Below, in pieces: positions 1-14,372 of a stretch of DNA of 64,000 nt. Numbering within the stretch: position 1 is the stretch's first letter; every line of letters starts with the position of its first letter. The stretch comes from Channallabes apus. Lineage: Eukaryota > Chordata > Actinopteri > Siluriformes > Clariidae. The DNA is taken from contig CM060118.1 in the NCBI GenBank assembly GCA_030522415.1, positions 21,534,651 through 21,598,650 of the forward strand, written 5' to 3'. The notes beneath the pieces are model-generated. The model was not told the DNA's origin. It searched no databases and saw only the letters and a list, made by a program, of their open reading frames with translations. The translations under genes and the position numbers were made by a program.

Positions 1-15
1 TTAATTCCCTTTCAG

Positions 16-3433
<3,418 letters not shown>

Positions 3434-3861
3434 AAGAGGAGGAAGAACATTGACAGTATTCTGCATAAGTCATTGTTGCCACATTAAAGAAGGCTGACGC
3501 ACCCTGAGGAGATGTAAACTGGATGCTGGGTCTTAAACTCATAGCCTGGAAATCTTCTGCTTTTGTATAAAAGGGGAAAAAATCATGATATTTTAAATGT
3601 GCACATTCCAGACATGCTATAGAGATTTTACTGTAAGTGAGATCTCCTTACACTGAGGCTTTTTTAGTTATTTTGAATCGCTGCTTTGTACTTGCACTTG
3701 TCTCACTGATTACAGTATGTACATATCTGGAATGCATATTGCTGATTTTTTTTTATTTTGTTGTTAATATTTTTTATGAAACAATTAATGATATTTGGTA
3801 GCCAAAGTGAAAGCAATGCTTTGTGGTAATATTACATATTGCTTTTAAATGTGCTGTCTTT

Positions 3862-3867
3862 AATAAA
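3862..3867 (+). promoter_or_regulatory. Polyadenylation signal of the prominin gene
   Basis: AATAAA lies 429 bases after the prominin stop codon, with T/GT-rich sequence shortly downstream (after 3890). It is the first canonical hexamer after the stop that has such context, so the last exon probably ends near 3885. Confidence 0.6.
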
Positions 3868-6039
3868 TCTCTTACATTGGAATACGCATTTTCTTTTGTC
3901 TTTTATACTTTTAACTGTCCAGTCAATACTTAATCCCATTAACCTCCATTTGTGAGGCTCTGTTCTAAACATAGGAAAAAATCAATACAATGGAAGCCGT
4001 AATAGCTGATGAAAAAATGCACTTGTGGAGAAGAAGCTTTCAGAGTCTGTGGTTTTGCCTTACTGAAGTTAAGTAGAATGGAATCTGACCACTGAGTCTG
4101 TTCTGTAAATATAAAGCTGCATAACCATAGCCTGTTTAGAAAACTGTTTGCTGTCTCTTATGATCTACTCCAATGTCATCGCTTCACTTAATCACAGTTT
4201 GGCTGGAATAGTAGAGGGCTTTCACACTGCTGTGCTGAACCTGTGTGTTTGGTGTAAAGCAGAGGTTTGTCCTCTCCAGCCGCATGTGCCTCATTCTCCA
4301 GTCATGCAGCATGCCTGCTCTTATAGGATCAGTGAGCATTCCAAACATAAGCATTCTGCTCAGCACAAAGGAGCAGCATTTCCATGCAGAAAACCCTATT
4401 TGCATTAAACACTCAGGACAGAAACAAATACAGCCACCTTCATAAAGTCTTCCATACAGTTGAGTGTGAAAATACACAAATTGTGCAAGAGTTGAAATTT
4501 AGGTTAATACTCATTATCTGGGTTAATAGTGGTCAGTGGTATTTGATAAATCCACTATGTGTATGTAATACTAGGCCTAATAACTGTAATCTTTAGGGAA
4601 CACCGAAATGATTCAAATTGAAGAAATTCATGCTTAATCCATTTCCAATCTGAACAGTAAACAATCCTATTGTTTATTCACCAAATATTTATGTAATATC
4701 TGATGCAAAAACTGTATCTATATCTAAATAGATGTCTAACATTTAAAAAAATCTAAATGTGATCCAAGGCCAAAGACTACAGGCAAGAATCATTTACTTC
4801 TGTCAGTGATCACTACTTTATTGAGTTTGGTATTTGTTGTATGAAGCTTGTTGTTTCATACAGCATGTAAATATTACAGAGATGCACAAATAAACAGAAA
4901 AAATAACATATGCAGAGATATGCGCTTCAAATTAATAAACATTAATTTTCCAGGAAATCATTTTCAACATGTATGTCGATATATTAATATTTTTCGTTCG
5001 GCATAAATCTATAGTTTTCCCACAACAAACAAAAGTGTCACTACAAAAGCTTTTAAAATGCAAACAGCATCCCGTTAAAAACAAACTGATGCTAAGCATT
5101 GGATTGTGGTAATGAGATAGGGAAAAAATTTTATTGAAATGGCAACACAAAATGAAATCAGCTGTGCTTTTCATTTAAAAGCCACATTGTCCTCTGGTTA
5201 ATTTTAATTTAAGGTGTGGTTGTGCCTATTGCTGACTCTGAACCTCTAACTCAGAGTCTGTGTTTGTAAATCAACATCTATGTATGACTATGTATCTATA
5301 ACTTTTCATCAATAAATGTCATGCTGATAAATCCTGTACAAACAGGCAATAGATTACCTTTGATTAGTGAGCAGAATAAATAATACACTTAAAAATAACT
5401 TTGACACCCACAGGACTCCTAAACAGGTTTACATAGACTTTAATTATTCAAGTCTTTAATTGTTTGCCTTTTTTGTCTTCAAAAGTATTTGCTCCTACAT
5501 GAACATGCCAACAAAATAGCAAGTTTCATTTGTTTTTTTACATATCTACAGTGTGGCTCAAAAAAGAAAAAAAAAACAATTATTTTTATTTCGGACACAA
5601 GACTGAATAGGATTTATTGCTGTTGAAATTTACATCACTTGCTTGTTCGCTAATGGATGCAGGATTTGGGCCACCCTAGATATCATTGTCACCAAAATAC
5701 TTATTAAAGGATTTCTCGTTCTTATTTAAAATAACCCTAAATGTTCTTGTGAAATTTCTTTAAAAACGAAGGGGAGCTGAAAATGTTAGCTGGTTTTGAC
5801 CATATTACCAAGCGTAAGTAATATGCCATCATTAATCGCAAAACACAAATACGCAATTAGAGACCATGCAGCACTGGGATAGCAGGTAAGTCAATCAATC
5901 AATAAGTCAAAGAGTATACTTAGAGTTTTCATGTTCCTAAATTATGTTTTCTTGATATGACTTGTATACATGCTTGAACTGTCATGTCAAGTAATGTATT
6001 ACTCAATTACTCAACATACAGACAGGTGAAACGTAAAAA

Positions 6040-6330
6040 AAAAAAGTGTCTAAGTAAGGTTTTCCACAAGTCCCTGGAACTGTCCTGAAATATCATTCCT
6101 CCAACATGATGGTGGTGGTAGAGAGCAAGGTTTAAACATGATTTCATAATCTCCTGTAGGTTTTCAACTAGGTTGAAATCTGGTGATTCAACCTAGTTAT
6201 GTAAATCACATAACATGTGATTTACATAATTTTCACACTCAAACCACTGAGTCAGCTTTCATACCTTGTGGAGAGTGGCACTGTCACCATCCACATCAAT
6301 GCTCACTCATATCAGGATAGAATAAATATG
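6040..6330 (-). mobile_element. Tc1/mariner-like transposase relic
   Basis: On the minus strand one reads a block resembling the end of a Tc1-type transposase (DFNLVENLQEIM, around 6140-6180) preceded by a degenerate upstream stretch. There is no intact frame and no clear ends. The call rests on this short resemblance only. Confidence 0.4.
6166..6227. repeat. Two adjacent perfect inverted repeats
   Basis: First hairpin: AACTAGGTTGAA (6166-6177) and TTCAACCTAGTT (6187-6198), 9 base loop. Second: ATGTAAATCACAT (6199-6211) and ATGTGATTTACAT (6215-6227), 3 base loop. The arms are perfect and the hairpins are back to back. Confidence 0.9.
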
Positions 6331-7139
6331 ATCAGTTTGATTCAAGTTTGTATTGATTTGTAGCAACCACTCTAAAGGAGATAAATAGACATAAACCATG
6401 CCAGGAAAGAAACAACAAACAGAAGTTTAATCACATGTCTGTAAATAAAAATTATTTCTTTAGGTTTTGTGTTAATTTCTATATTTTAGTTTTTAGCATT
6501 CTATTATATGTTTACTGTATTACTGAACATAGTTAGGTCTAATTATTATTATGCACATTTAGGCAACATCATTTGTAGTGTTATAGCAATAATTACATTT
6601 TCACTGCCAGAAGTGGGACAGCATGGCTCAGTGCAGCTCCACACTAGGTGTGAATAGATTTGCTGTAATGATTGAACCTCAAGCTGCTTCACTGGGCTAC
6701 AACAGCACATAGTTGTTACATTTGAATAAAGCAAAGCTTGTTCTATTTGCAAATAAAGTTACCAGTTCAACACATTTAATATAAAATGCATTATGACCTG
6801 ACATTGACACCCACATGGTTCACGCCAGTATAAAAGAATGTGCCTTTTTATCAGGTTCCGTGTTCAAATAAGGACACATTGAAATTAAATTGAAGAATTA
6901 TTATTAAACCAAAAAATATAAAATGATGCTCAAAAAAAAACATTTTAAATGTAATAAAAAGAGGCCATACTCAAACTGTACAGTTCACTACAGGCCCATT
7001 AATATTTTCAAAGTCTTTAATGTAGGCCCCATTAAGGCTGCTATATCTGATATGAGCGATAACACTAAGGCCAACAGTGTTTGGTCTGTGCAAAAACCAC
7101 AGTTAGTGACGATAATGATCTGATGTGTGTCTGGGAATG

Positions 7140-9746
7140 TCAGTCAGGGGTAACTTCACATGCAGATGGAATTTTCTCCTTTAGTTCAATGTCCAGCTCA
7201 GTGTCGACCTGAGCCGCCTCCAAAACCTGACGCTGGCGTGTAGGAGGAAAGAGGGTAGGGGACTGGAGAATGTCTGCATATCTCAGGCTGGATCTCCTTT
7301 CTCGCTGGAGAACTTTACTCAGCAGAGGCTTCAGAAGCCCAATGGTGAGCTGACTCCCCTGCGAATGTTCCTGGAAAGGGTCTGAGGACTGTGTATTGGG
7401 TGGCAAATTTTTGAGCACTAGGTTTAAAATTCCAGTAACAGTCATGTCTTCTGGACAAAGGGTCCATAGTAAGTCCAGGTAGGGATCCAGGTTTCTGTGC
7501 TGGGATATCTCACTGAGTAGCGTGGTGAAAATCTCCTTATTGAGAAGAGGGCTTTGACGGCAGTACCTCTCTGCCACCTGGGTAACACGGTCCCACTTGC
7601 CTTGCCCTATGAGCATCCGGAGTGCTTGCATTACTGCATTTGGCCGCTGGCTACACAACAGTAGCTCTACCTCCAAGTCCTGGCAGGTACTTTTACAGGG
7701 AATGACAGCAAGAGCTCGTTTATACAAAGGTAGGCTCTCAGACTTCTCCTTTCCAAAGCTATAGGAAGATGCAGATGAGGAGATGGACTGCTGCTGTGCC
7801 AGCTCCAGAAACTTAGGAAGCCAGCTGGGCTGGAATTTAAATATGGACTGACTCAGCAACTCAAAGACTGGCAATGTACCATTAGCTGGGGGGGTTTTCT
7901 GTGGACTATTGCAGTAATTAGGAGTTGCTTGGACAGGGCTTAGAATGCTCTTCCATAATTCAGCAGGAGCTTTAGTAGATAACGAGCCCTCACCATTGCA
8001 TCTGAGTTGGAGCACAGCCTGTACAGCTTGCCAGCTTTCGATAGGGAACAGTTGGAACATGCTATTGAGGTATTGTAAATTTTCCCTATCGATTTCTGAG
8101 CTAAGTAATCTGAGGAGTTCCTGCTGAACCAGAGTCTCACAATAACTCCGTAGATCTTTTTCTGAGGCTTTTACCACTGACGCCTTAATGTCCTCCAGGG
8201 CAATGAGACTCTTCATCTCAGATTCAAGATAGCCTAACAGTTTCTCATGTCCTGAAGAATCCTTCCCTGTTGTTTCCATCTTACTTTTACCCAAATAATT
8301 CTTGATTATGTCGGCCAGTGCGATAGGGGCCTGAAACATTCCACCATTCCTCAGTTTTTCAGCTGTTAGCTGTGTGGTGCTAAGACTTCTCTGTTGGTAA
8401 TACTTACATGCCTCCTCGAACACGGCCTCAACCAAGACAGCACATAAGTTAATATTCTCTACGTGAGCACTTGATGGCTGGGATTTTGTTTCAATCTCCT
8501 TCTCGATTACCATATATAACCCATCCTCGGAGAACATCTGCGGTGAATAAATCTCTGAAGAGTTAACAAACAGGAGACCCTCCCTTTTTAATGGGATTCT
8601 CTCCAACTCCATTCCACACTTAATGTCAAATAGGTACATCATCCTGCCCACTGTTAGTGCAATGACATCATCATACAAGTTTAGGCTGTTTTGAGTACCA
8701 CGTGTAGTGAGGCAGTTGTCAGGGAGTTTATAAATTTGACGTAGAATTCCATCTCTTCGCATAATGCAAACCCACCCAGAGCTAAGGAGGAGCAGGATGT
8801 CCCCATGTCCAATGGAGCTATAACAGTGAATGTCAGGCAGGGCTAAGGTGGACAAATATCCGATGCAGTCAGTGACCAGAGTCTTAAAGTCAAACTGATT
8901 GTGTGCTGTTGAATTTCTCACGAGGAGCGTTCCATCAGTGGCACTGTTGACCTTAAAGACATCGTTCTGAGGGGACCAGGATAAAAACACTTTTGTAACA
9001 CTGTTGCATGAGTTTTCTTTTAGATCTGGGAATAAATATACAATATCTCCACTACTGATAACTGAATAATGAGGATTATTCTGCAGCGCAGTTTTCACTC
9101 CACCCAAGGAGATACCTCGCTCGTCTACATCAAAAGTCCTTTTACAGATGCAGCACGCGAAGTTACTGCGATCCACACTGGAGACTGAAGCGCTCTCGGA
9201 GACAGGTCTTTCCTCACACCATATGATGAAATTCTGACTGATGCAAACAGAAACAACTTTGGCTTTGGGGTTGAGACAGAGATCCACAGTCTGGATCAAG
9301 CTCCATCCGGATTTACGCTCAGAGAATTTCCACAGTTCAGCTTTGCCATTCTCAAATATTATTCCAAGGAGAAGCACTCCGTCCTGTGGCTCGTTTTGAT
9401 TGAAATAAAGTAGGTCAACTATCGACACATTCCGTGTCAGCACTAGGTCCAGATGCTCCTGGCAATGTAGTAGGTGGGCTCTGTGATATCTGTCATGGGT
9501 CATGAGACCAGTTCTCGGAGCTCGCTGGATAATATGGACGTGTCGCCCATCGGGACTAATGCGGATATTAGACAAGCAGCATTTTGAAGAATTTCTCGCA
9601 TAACACTGCTTTAGAAAGTCTTTCAGTTCTTTACCTTGTGTAAAATCGCCGAAATCTGTCACCTGTTCCAAAACATGCCGTGTCATATTAGCTGAAGGTG
9701 TAGAAATCCCAGACGAGGAAGCAAAACCGCAGTTAATCGATGACAC
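7140..9746 (-). CDS. hps6: Hermansky-Pudlak syndrome 6 protein homologue, BLOC-2 subunit
   Basis: HPS6 forms the BLOC-2 complex with HPS3 and HPS5, which directs cargo from endosomes to melanosomes and other lysosome-related organelles. The frame is intronless, 868 codons, as in mammals where HPS6 is a single coding exon (human protein about 775 residues). Recognisable family signatures are SPDGRH near residue 64, the WCEER block near residue 176, and VCIMRRDG near residue 327. The N-terminal half looks like a beta-propeller and the C-terminal half is helical with no membrane segment. Met-1 at 9746 gives about 20 extra residues; Met-21 (codon 9684-9686, MTRHVLEQVTDFGDF) aligns better with the start of the human protein. 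The stop is TGA at 7140-7142. It is convergent with the prominin gene and divergent from nsmce4a. Confidence 0.9.
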   Translation of the reverse strand: MSSINCGFASSSGISTPSANMTRHVLEQVTDFGDFTQGKELKDFLKQCYARNSSKCCLSNIRISPDGRHVHIIQRAPRTGLMTHDRYHRAHLLHCQEHLDLVLTRNVSIVDLLYFNQNEPQDGVLLLGIIFENGKAELWKFSERKSGWSLIQTVDLCLNPKAKVVSVCISQNFIIWCEERPVSESASVSSVDRSNFACCICKRTFDVDERGISLGGVKTALQNNPHYSVISSGDIVYLFPDLKENSCNSVTKVFLSWSPQNDVFKVNSATDGTLLVRNSTAHNQFDFKTLVTDCIGYLSTLALPDIHCYSSIGHGDILLLLSSGWVCIMRRDGILRQIYKLPDNCLTTRGTQNSLNLYDDVIALTVGRMMYLFDIKCGMELERIPLKREGLLFVNSSEIYSPQMFSEDGLYMVIEKEIETKSQPSSAHVENINLCAVLVEAVFEEACKYYQQRSLSTTQLTAEKLRNGGMFQAPIALADIIKNYLGKSKMETTGKDSSGHEKLLGYLESEMKSLIALEDIKASVVKASEKDLRSYCETLVQQELLRLLSSEIDRENLQYLNSMFQLFPIESWQAVQAVLQLRCNGEGSLSTKAPAELWKSILSPVQATPNYCNSPQKTPPANGTLPVFELLSQSIFKFQPSWLPKFLELAQQQSISSSASSYSFGKEKSESLPLYKRALAVIPCKSTCQDLEVELLLCSQRPNAVMQALRMLIGQGKWDRVTQVAERYCRQSPLLNKEIFTTLLSEISQHRNLDPYLDLLWTLCPEDMTVTGILNLVLKNLPPNTQSSDPFQEHSQGSQLTIGLLKPLLSKVLQRERRSSLRYADILQSPTLFPPTRQRQVLEAAQVDTELDIELKEKIPSACEVTPD

Positions 9747-10344
9747 TTATTTGACTCGGCAGCATACGGCGGTGCAGCACATCTGTCTTCCGTCGTTTCA
9801 TCGCATCCATTACAGTGAGGTGATACCAAATGTGTTTAGATATAATTAGAATCCAAACGAGTCACAAGTTTTCCTATGCTTTAAAAAAAAAAATCAACCC
9901 TCTGTACTCGCCTCCTGACATCACGAGTTTCCGGAAATAAATGCGAGCCCGTTTCCTGTAGGAGGAGTCAAAATGGGGGCGTGTCCATGTGTCATGGGGC
10001 TGGCCAATAAGAGTGTCGAATCCTTTTGAATCTGATTCACTGGGGTCGGTTCTAAGAGTCAATTCCACCCTATATACCACTTTCTCCTTACATCGTCTGA
10101 CCCGAACGTTGTATAGAGTCGAGTCGACTCCGAAGTTTTGGTGTCGACTTTAGAGTCTGTATAAGGACGTGAGTGTCAAAAAATTGCTCCTTATATATTT
10201 TGTTGAAAATTTATATATCAGTTGAAAATATTTATTTTTAAAGCCTGGTGAGATATTACCAATAATTGTATTATACAGGCGTCTTCTGTGTAAACCACGG
10301 GGCGTGATACAGTTCGTTTACTGTCTTCTTTCTACTGACAATAA
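9747..10344. promoter_or_regulatory. Probable hps6 promoter region
   Basis: The 300-400 bases upstream of the hps6 start are richer in CG dinucleotides than the flanks (for example around 9755-9800 and 9935-10010) and hold a CCAAT box (GCCAATAAG near 10002) in plus orientation. No TATA box is placed. The boundary and transcription start are inferred from position. Confidence 0.35.
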
Positions 10345-11053
10345 TGGGTCATTCTACAGAAACGGTAGAATTTGTTTAATAAAAATCTCCTGAAATCTAT
10401 TTTTCTTTCGCATCTAGAACTTCTTTAATAGCAAGAACTTACTTTTAATCTTTATTAATCCACAAAAATTAGAGCTTAGTGCATATTTAAAAAAAATTTT
10501 TTTTATAACTTGTGTTGCTTCTCGTCCTGGTAACACCAGTAAAAAATTACAGGAAAATCATAACTGGCTTCCAAAATGGCTTCCATATGTAGGACCACAT
10601 GGTTTTGACAAATCAATTAATCATTAGATATAAATGTAGTTTTTATGTCCAATTTTGCACACCAATGAGGGAATTAAAAGCTTTTTTTTTTTTCTTGGAA
10701 CAAACACCAGTGACACAATTTGGGGTGACTGATATTTATTTCATGTTATTACTTATAATAAATTATTGATTCACGATTTTATTATTGAACTTATTGATAA
10801 GATATTGATGTTATTGTGAATCAGATATTTAATTAAAAAAATCTCTGGACTTGACCTTTTTTTTAAAGCCTACAATTAAATATAAAATACTGAAGTAAGA
10901 AAGGAGATGTAAGGATATGTATTTCATGGTTGAAAGTACATAGCCTACTATATTTTCTGAACATATACATGTCACGTGTTTGTTAATTTAAATGATTTTG
11001 GCATTAGCAAAAATAAATGACAGCACTTTCCACCATTTCTGTAGAATGAGCCA
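10345..11053. mobile_element. Candidate 0.7 kb non-autonomous DNA transposon
   Basis: The ends are inverted copies: TGGGTCATTCTACAGAAA at 10345-10362 and, reading in from 11053 on the minus strand, TGGCTCATTCTACAGAAA. Similarity continues for about six more bases. The 700 base interior is AT-rich and non-coding. A target duplication is not clear, so the superfamily is not assigned. Confidence 0.55.
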
Positions 11054-11339
11054 TATTAAGCCTTGATGTTGCTTTCAACAAAACAAATTAGGTAATTATA
11101 TACACCGAAATCCACCCAGAGTGTTTTTTCTTTTCCTTGTCAGAATGAAAGTAACTAGTGATAGTTATACCAGGGGAATTCAGGTATCAGTTAACGTTCA
11201 GATCGAAAACTCGAAAATTTTATCTCAATTTCACATGATAGTAGAAGAAGTCCCCTTATCGAGGGGCTAAATTCAGTTATATTAAACCCTATGTAGGGCA
11301 CTTACACAGGGAGTGAGTGGCTGTTTGAAACCCAACCAA

Positions 11340-11431
11340 GTATGCAAATCGGAACTTGATCTACTTCCATTTTCGCGCGAAGCCTCGTCGTCGTCATAGC
11401 GGTTGAAAATACCGGTGACCCCCTAGTTTAA
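11340..11431 (+). promoter_or_regulatory. nsmce4a: Probable promoter and non-coding first exon of nsmce4a
   Basis: A short CG-rich patch (CGCGCGAAGCC, CGTCGTCGTC, ACCGG) in an otherwise AT-rich region ends at a consensus donor GTGAGT (11432-11437). An octamer-like ATGCAAAT lies at 11342. No open frame continues across the donor, so if this is the first exon it is 5' UTR, joined to the acceptor at 17443-17445. Inferred from position and splice signal; transcript data are lacking. Confidence 0.4.
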
Positions 11432-11437
11432 GTGAGT

Positions 11438-12554
11438 ATTGCTAAACTACTAGTATATCATGTTAGTGATGTAAAGTGAGGTTTGTGTAAGGCTGTGTTA
11501 TACGTTTATTCATTATCTTGAGTGTTTGTTTATAGTTAGCTTACAGCGCAGTCGCTAAGACTGTTTTTTTTAGGTAACTAGCAAAAGCTCAAACAACACA
11601 AGGAAGGAGAGTAAATGCGCCTATCGTTTAAAAAACGCAACTGGTCTCCGACATGACAGTTATTATTATCATTATAAATCTAAATTTATTTCTATTTGCA
11701 GTCGGACTATTATAAGCTATGCAATAAAAACCATTTTGTGCAGTGTGTATAGCGCGTGGATAATACTAGCCTTCGCTAAAGTCCAGAGAGCAGTGTTTCT
11801 GCAGTTTAAACATCAATGAAACACTCAAGAGTCACGTTCTCTTTATTATTAGTTTCCCCCTGAACACATCGAGTAATCCTCCACTAGGGTTGGATCAATC
11901 CAGAATGTGTCTCACAATATTTATGTTGGCTTAAAGGATGTTTTTTTTTCTTTCTTCAAAACATCCACAAAAACACAAGTCTTGTCAATATCCTCCTGAG
12001 ACCCGACAGAAATAAAGTTTTCATATTTAAATTTTTTTAATATAACATAAGTCTGTGAGATGTCAGAAACATGTCTCACAGATTTTTTTTTTCAAAACTG
12101 TCATTTATTTATTAGTTATAACATGCCACTTGTAATGTATACTGGGTCTTGCTTTGTCAATAGAAGTACAATGAATTTTAGTTCTATTTAGTAATATATA
12201 TAGTTATATAATTATAATATAAGTAATATAGTTGGAAGCAACAATGAGTGGGCTCTAGTCACTCAATGTGATGTCACTGAACGTAATGTTACTTAATATG
12301 ATTTTCCACAGAAGGTTCTTAACCACTTTTTGGTGTATGTATAAGGCCATGTCACAGCTGACCAGTTTTGAGATATCAATAATATGCATCCTCAATGTCT
12401 TTTCATCACATAGACCCGGTTCAGTGTTGATTGCATAATTCCCTAGGAAGAAGTGTATTGAATTCCTTCGGGTCTGTTTTTGCAGACAAATAACTGACTT
12501 CCTGTTGAGTTGAGCCCATGACATGCAATGTGAAATTTGTTAAGCTCAATGAGC
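11438..12554. other. AT-rich intronic or intergenic DNA, nothing recognised
   Basis: This stretch is AT-rich with T-runs and no splice-bounded coding segment or clear repeat ends. The minus-strand frame at 12255-12524 has no recognisable relatives. Confidence 0.5.
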
Positions 12555-12799
12555 TGTCATTCGTGCAAGTGTGTATGAGCTATGCAGCAAAATATCATGT
12601 GAGGATCCCGAGCCATGCCCGGGACCCAGACTTTCTACCATCCTAATGGCAGCAGATTTCAATGCCTCCCAATTTTCATACGTTTTTGAGCATATTGATA
12701 CCCCCCCCAATAAGCCCAAAATGGTGAAAAACTTAATTCATAGGAAAACAATAGGGCTCTTCACACACTATGATGACATATTGCTGATGTCATAGTGCT

Positions 12800-13860
12800 T
12801 GGACCCTAATAAGATACATATGTATACAAAAAGTCTGGTCTTTTGCCAGTTTCCCAGAGGCCTTGTAGTCTGATCTGTACTGGTTCCAACTGTTTGTGGC
12901 AGCCAGATCAAAGCAACATGAGATGGTAAGGACAGTCCATTTCCTTGTGCGGCTTGACATTGGATAGACGCTGATCATGTGGTCCACTCCGTTATTAAAC
13001 TCTGTTACAACAACAGGTATACAGTAGATGCAGTAACATGGCGCTTTTCTTTTATTAACCATCTTGGGCAGTTATTCTGAGGCTCTATTCCATGGATCGA
13101 AGATGCCAATGGACCTTTCTTATTGTCCAGCCACTTTGTTATAGCAATCTCTGAGTGTTTCCTGACTATCATCTCTGATGCGCCTCTATCCTGTTCATTG
13201 TCACTTACAGATCTAAAAAAGACTTACACATATAAAAAAGATAAACATTCGTAATAGTCCCTGTTGCCAGGAGAGCGTATTTCTTTAAGCGATCCGGCAC
13301 TTTGATAGAGGTGAAATACCGGTGTATAGGTGGGATCCTACTGGTAGTGACCTTGTCATGCAAACAACAGACGTTCTTCCAATCCCCACCTGCTTGTCTT
13401 GAAATGTGTTTTGATTCCTGTAGATTTCAAAATTAAGCACCAAACCACTGGAACTGGCAAACACAATGGCCCTGCGACCTTTGAGATTTGGTCTCCCAGG
13501 CTCACATTGACAAACAGGACACTGACCTGTAAAAGGAATAATTTGCTCATCTTTGCCAGCTTTGAGGGACCTTGATCAATTGAGGCAGCATTGTTGACTG
13601 TTGGTTTCTGTTTAAAAGAGACCTGACCTTCCAAAGAGCATCCTCTTTTCTTCTGGTCATCAAGGATGGCAAGGTCATTTGATAGACTGGCAAAGTTTAA
13701 AAAACCTGTCCCTTGTTATCGCATTGGCATTAATTGACTTTCTGTAATGGCATTGTCTTTCCTGCCCAATACATATGAAGCTTAGTGTATTTGAGGGCAA
13801 CGGTTGAAAATGGGACAAAGCAAGTCCCACTGTCCCCTACAAAGGACATGGAGTAAAATG
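12800..13860 (-). pseudogene. Degenerate piggyBac (PGBD-like) transposase
   Basis: Reading the minus strand with several frame changes and stops gives, in order from 13860 down: a region like the N-terminal DDE core (GQKDNAITESQLMPMR), a block like GxxSSGLVLNFEIY then VGLGG (near 13440-13370), DRYFTSIKVPDRLKKYALLATGTI (13330-13250; shown here from translated pieces), and near 12990-12860 EFNNGVDHMISVYP, equivalent to the YNKFMGGVDLxDQYR block of piggyBac transposases, followed by a Trp/Arg-rich stretch. The catalytic frame is broken in many places, so it is a fossil. The ends and TTAA target copies were not found. Confidence 0.65.
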
Positions 13861-14106
13861 TGTATTATGAAAGTCTTAAAATTAACATGCCCTTATAAAA
13901 TTTTAATACAATGTAGGTAAAATCTTCACAAATAAAAAACAACATCATAAGAAAAAATAACTACATGCTGTATTTTAAAAAAAAGGATCACCTAAGCCCC
14001 TTACTGCCATAGAATGTGCTTGCTGCAATCACCGTGATCTGTTGGCCACATCCCCACTTATGTCACATCAATAGAAAGCCCAGTATGTACTCTTTCTCTC
14101 CTACAG

Positions 14107-14183
14107 AAGACAAAAATGAATTGCTGGGTCTCATGAGGAGATTAAGGAGGAAAAATCAAACACTCCAGTTAAAAAGCTTACAG
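14107..14183 (+). other. Candidate orphan or cassette exon
   Basis: A strong pyrimidine tract and acceptor (CTTTCTCTCCTACAG ending 14106) precede 77 bases open in only one frame, encoding DKNELLGLMRRLRRKNQTLQ, then a donor GTGTGA. The Leu/Arg/Lys-rich peptide looks coiled-coil-like. Its end phase (0) does not match the next nsmce4a exon, which needs one carried base, so if spliced there it would be 5' UTR or belong to another gene. Low certainty. Confidence 0.25.
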
Positions 14184-14372
14184 GTGTGAAATAAGTGTAT
14201 GCACTATTACTGCGAAAATAGTTTGAGGTGTAATTTATCAATATTATATTGTCATTAAATATAGCAGAATTATTAAAAACTCAGATTATTAAACAAACAA
14301 TGCAAAAAAAATTACAAAACACACCAAAATAACACAAGTTGTAGTAAGCATTATGGCCACCCACTTCTCATA

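Larger units (their letters stand above)
3886..7139. other. AT-rich intergenic spacer between the convergent prominin and hps6 genes
   Basis: No coding exon is recognised. The track of short frames here is unsupported by codon bias or homology. It contains a transposase-like relic near 6040-6330, two adjacent perfect hairpins (6166-6227), and an ATTAAA on the minus strand (7016-7021) that could serve the 3' end of hps6, about 120 bases past its stop. Confidence 0.6.

Noticed and set aside
12571..12795. 74-codon plus-strand frame (MYELCSKISCEDPEPC...)
   Set aside because: No splice signals, no family resemblance, and it is next to a decayed transposon; treated as chance.
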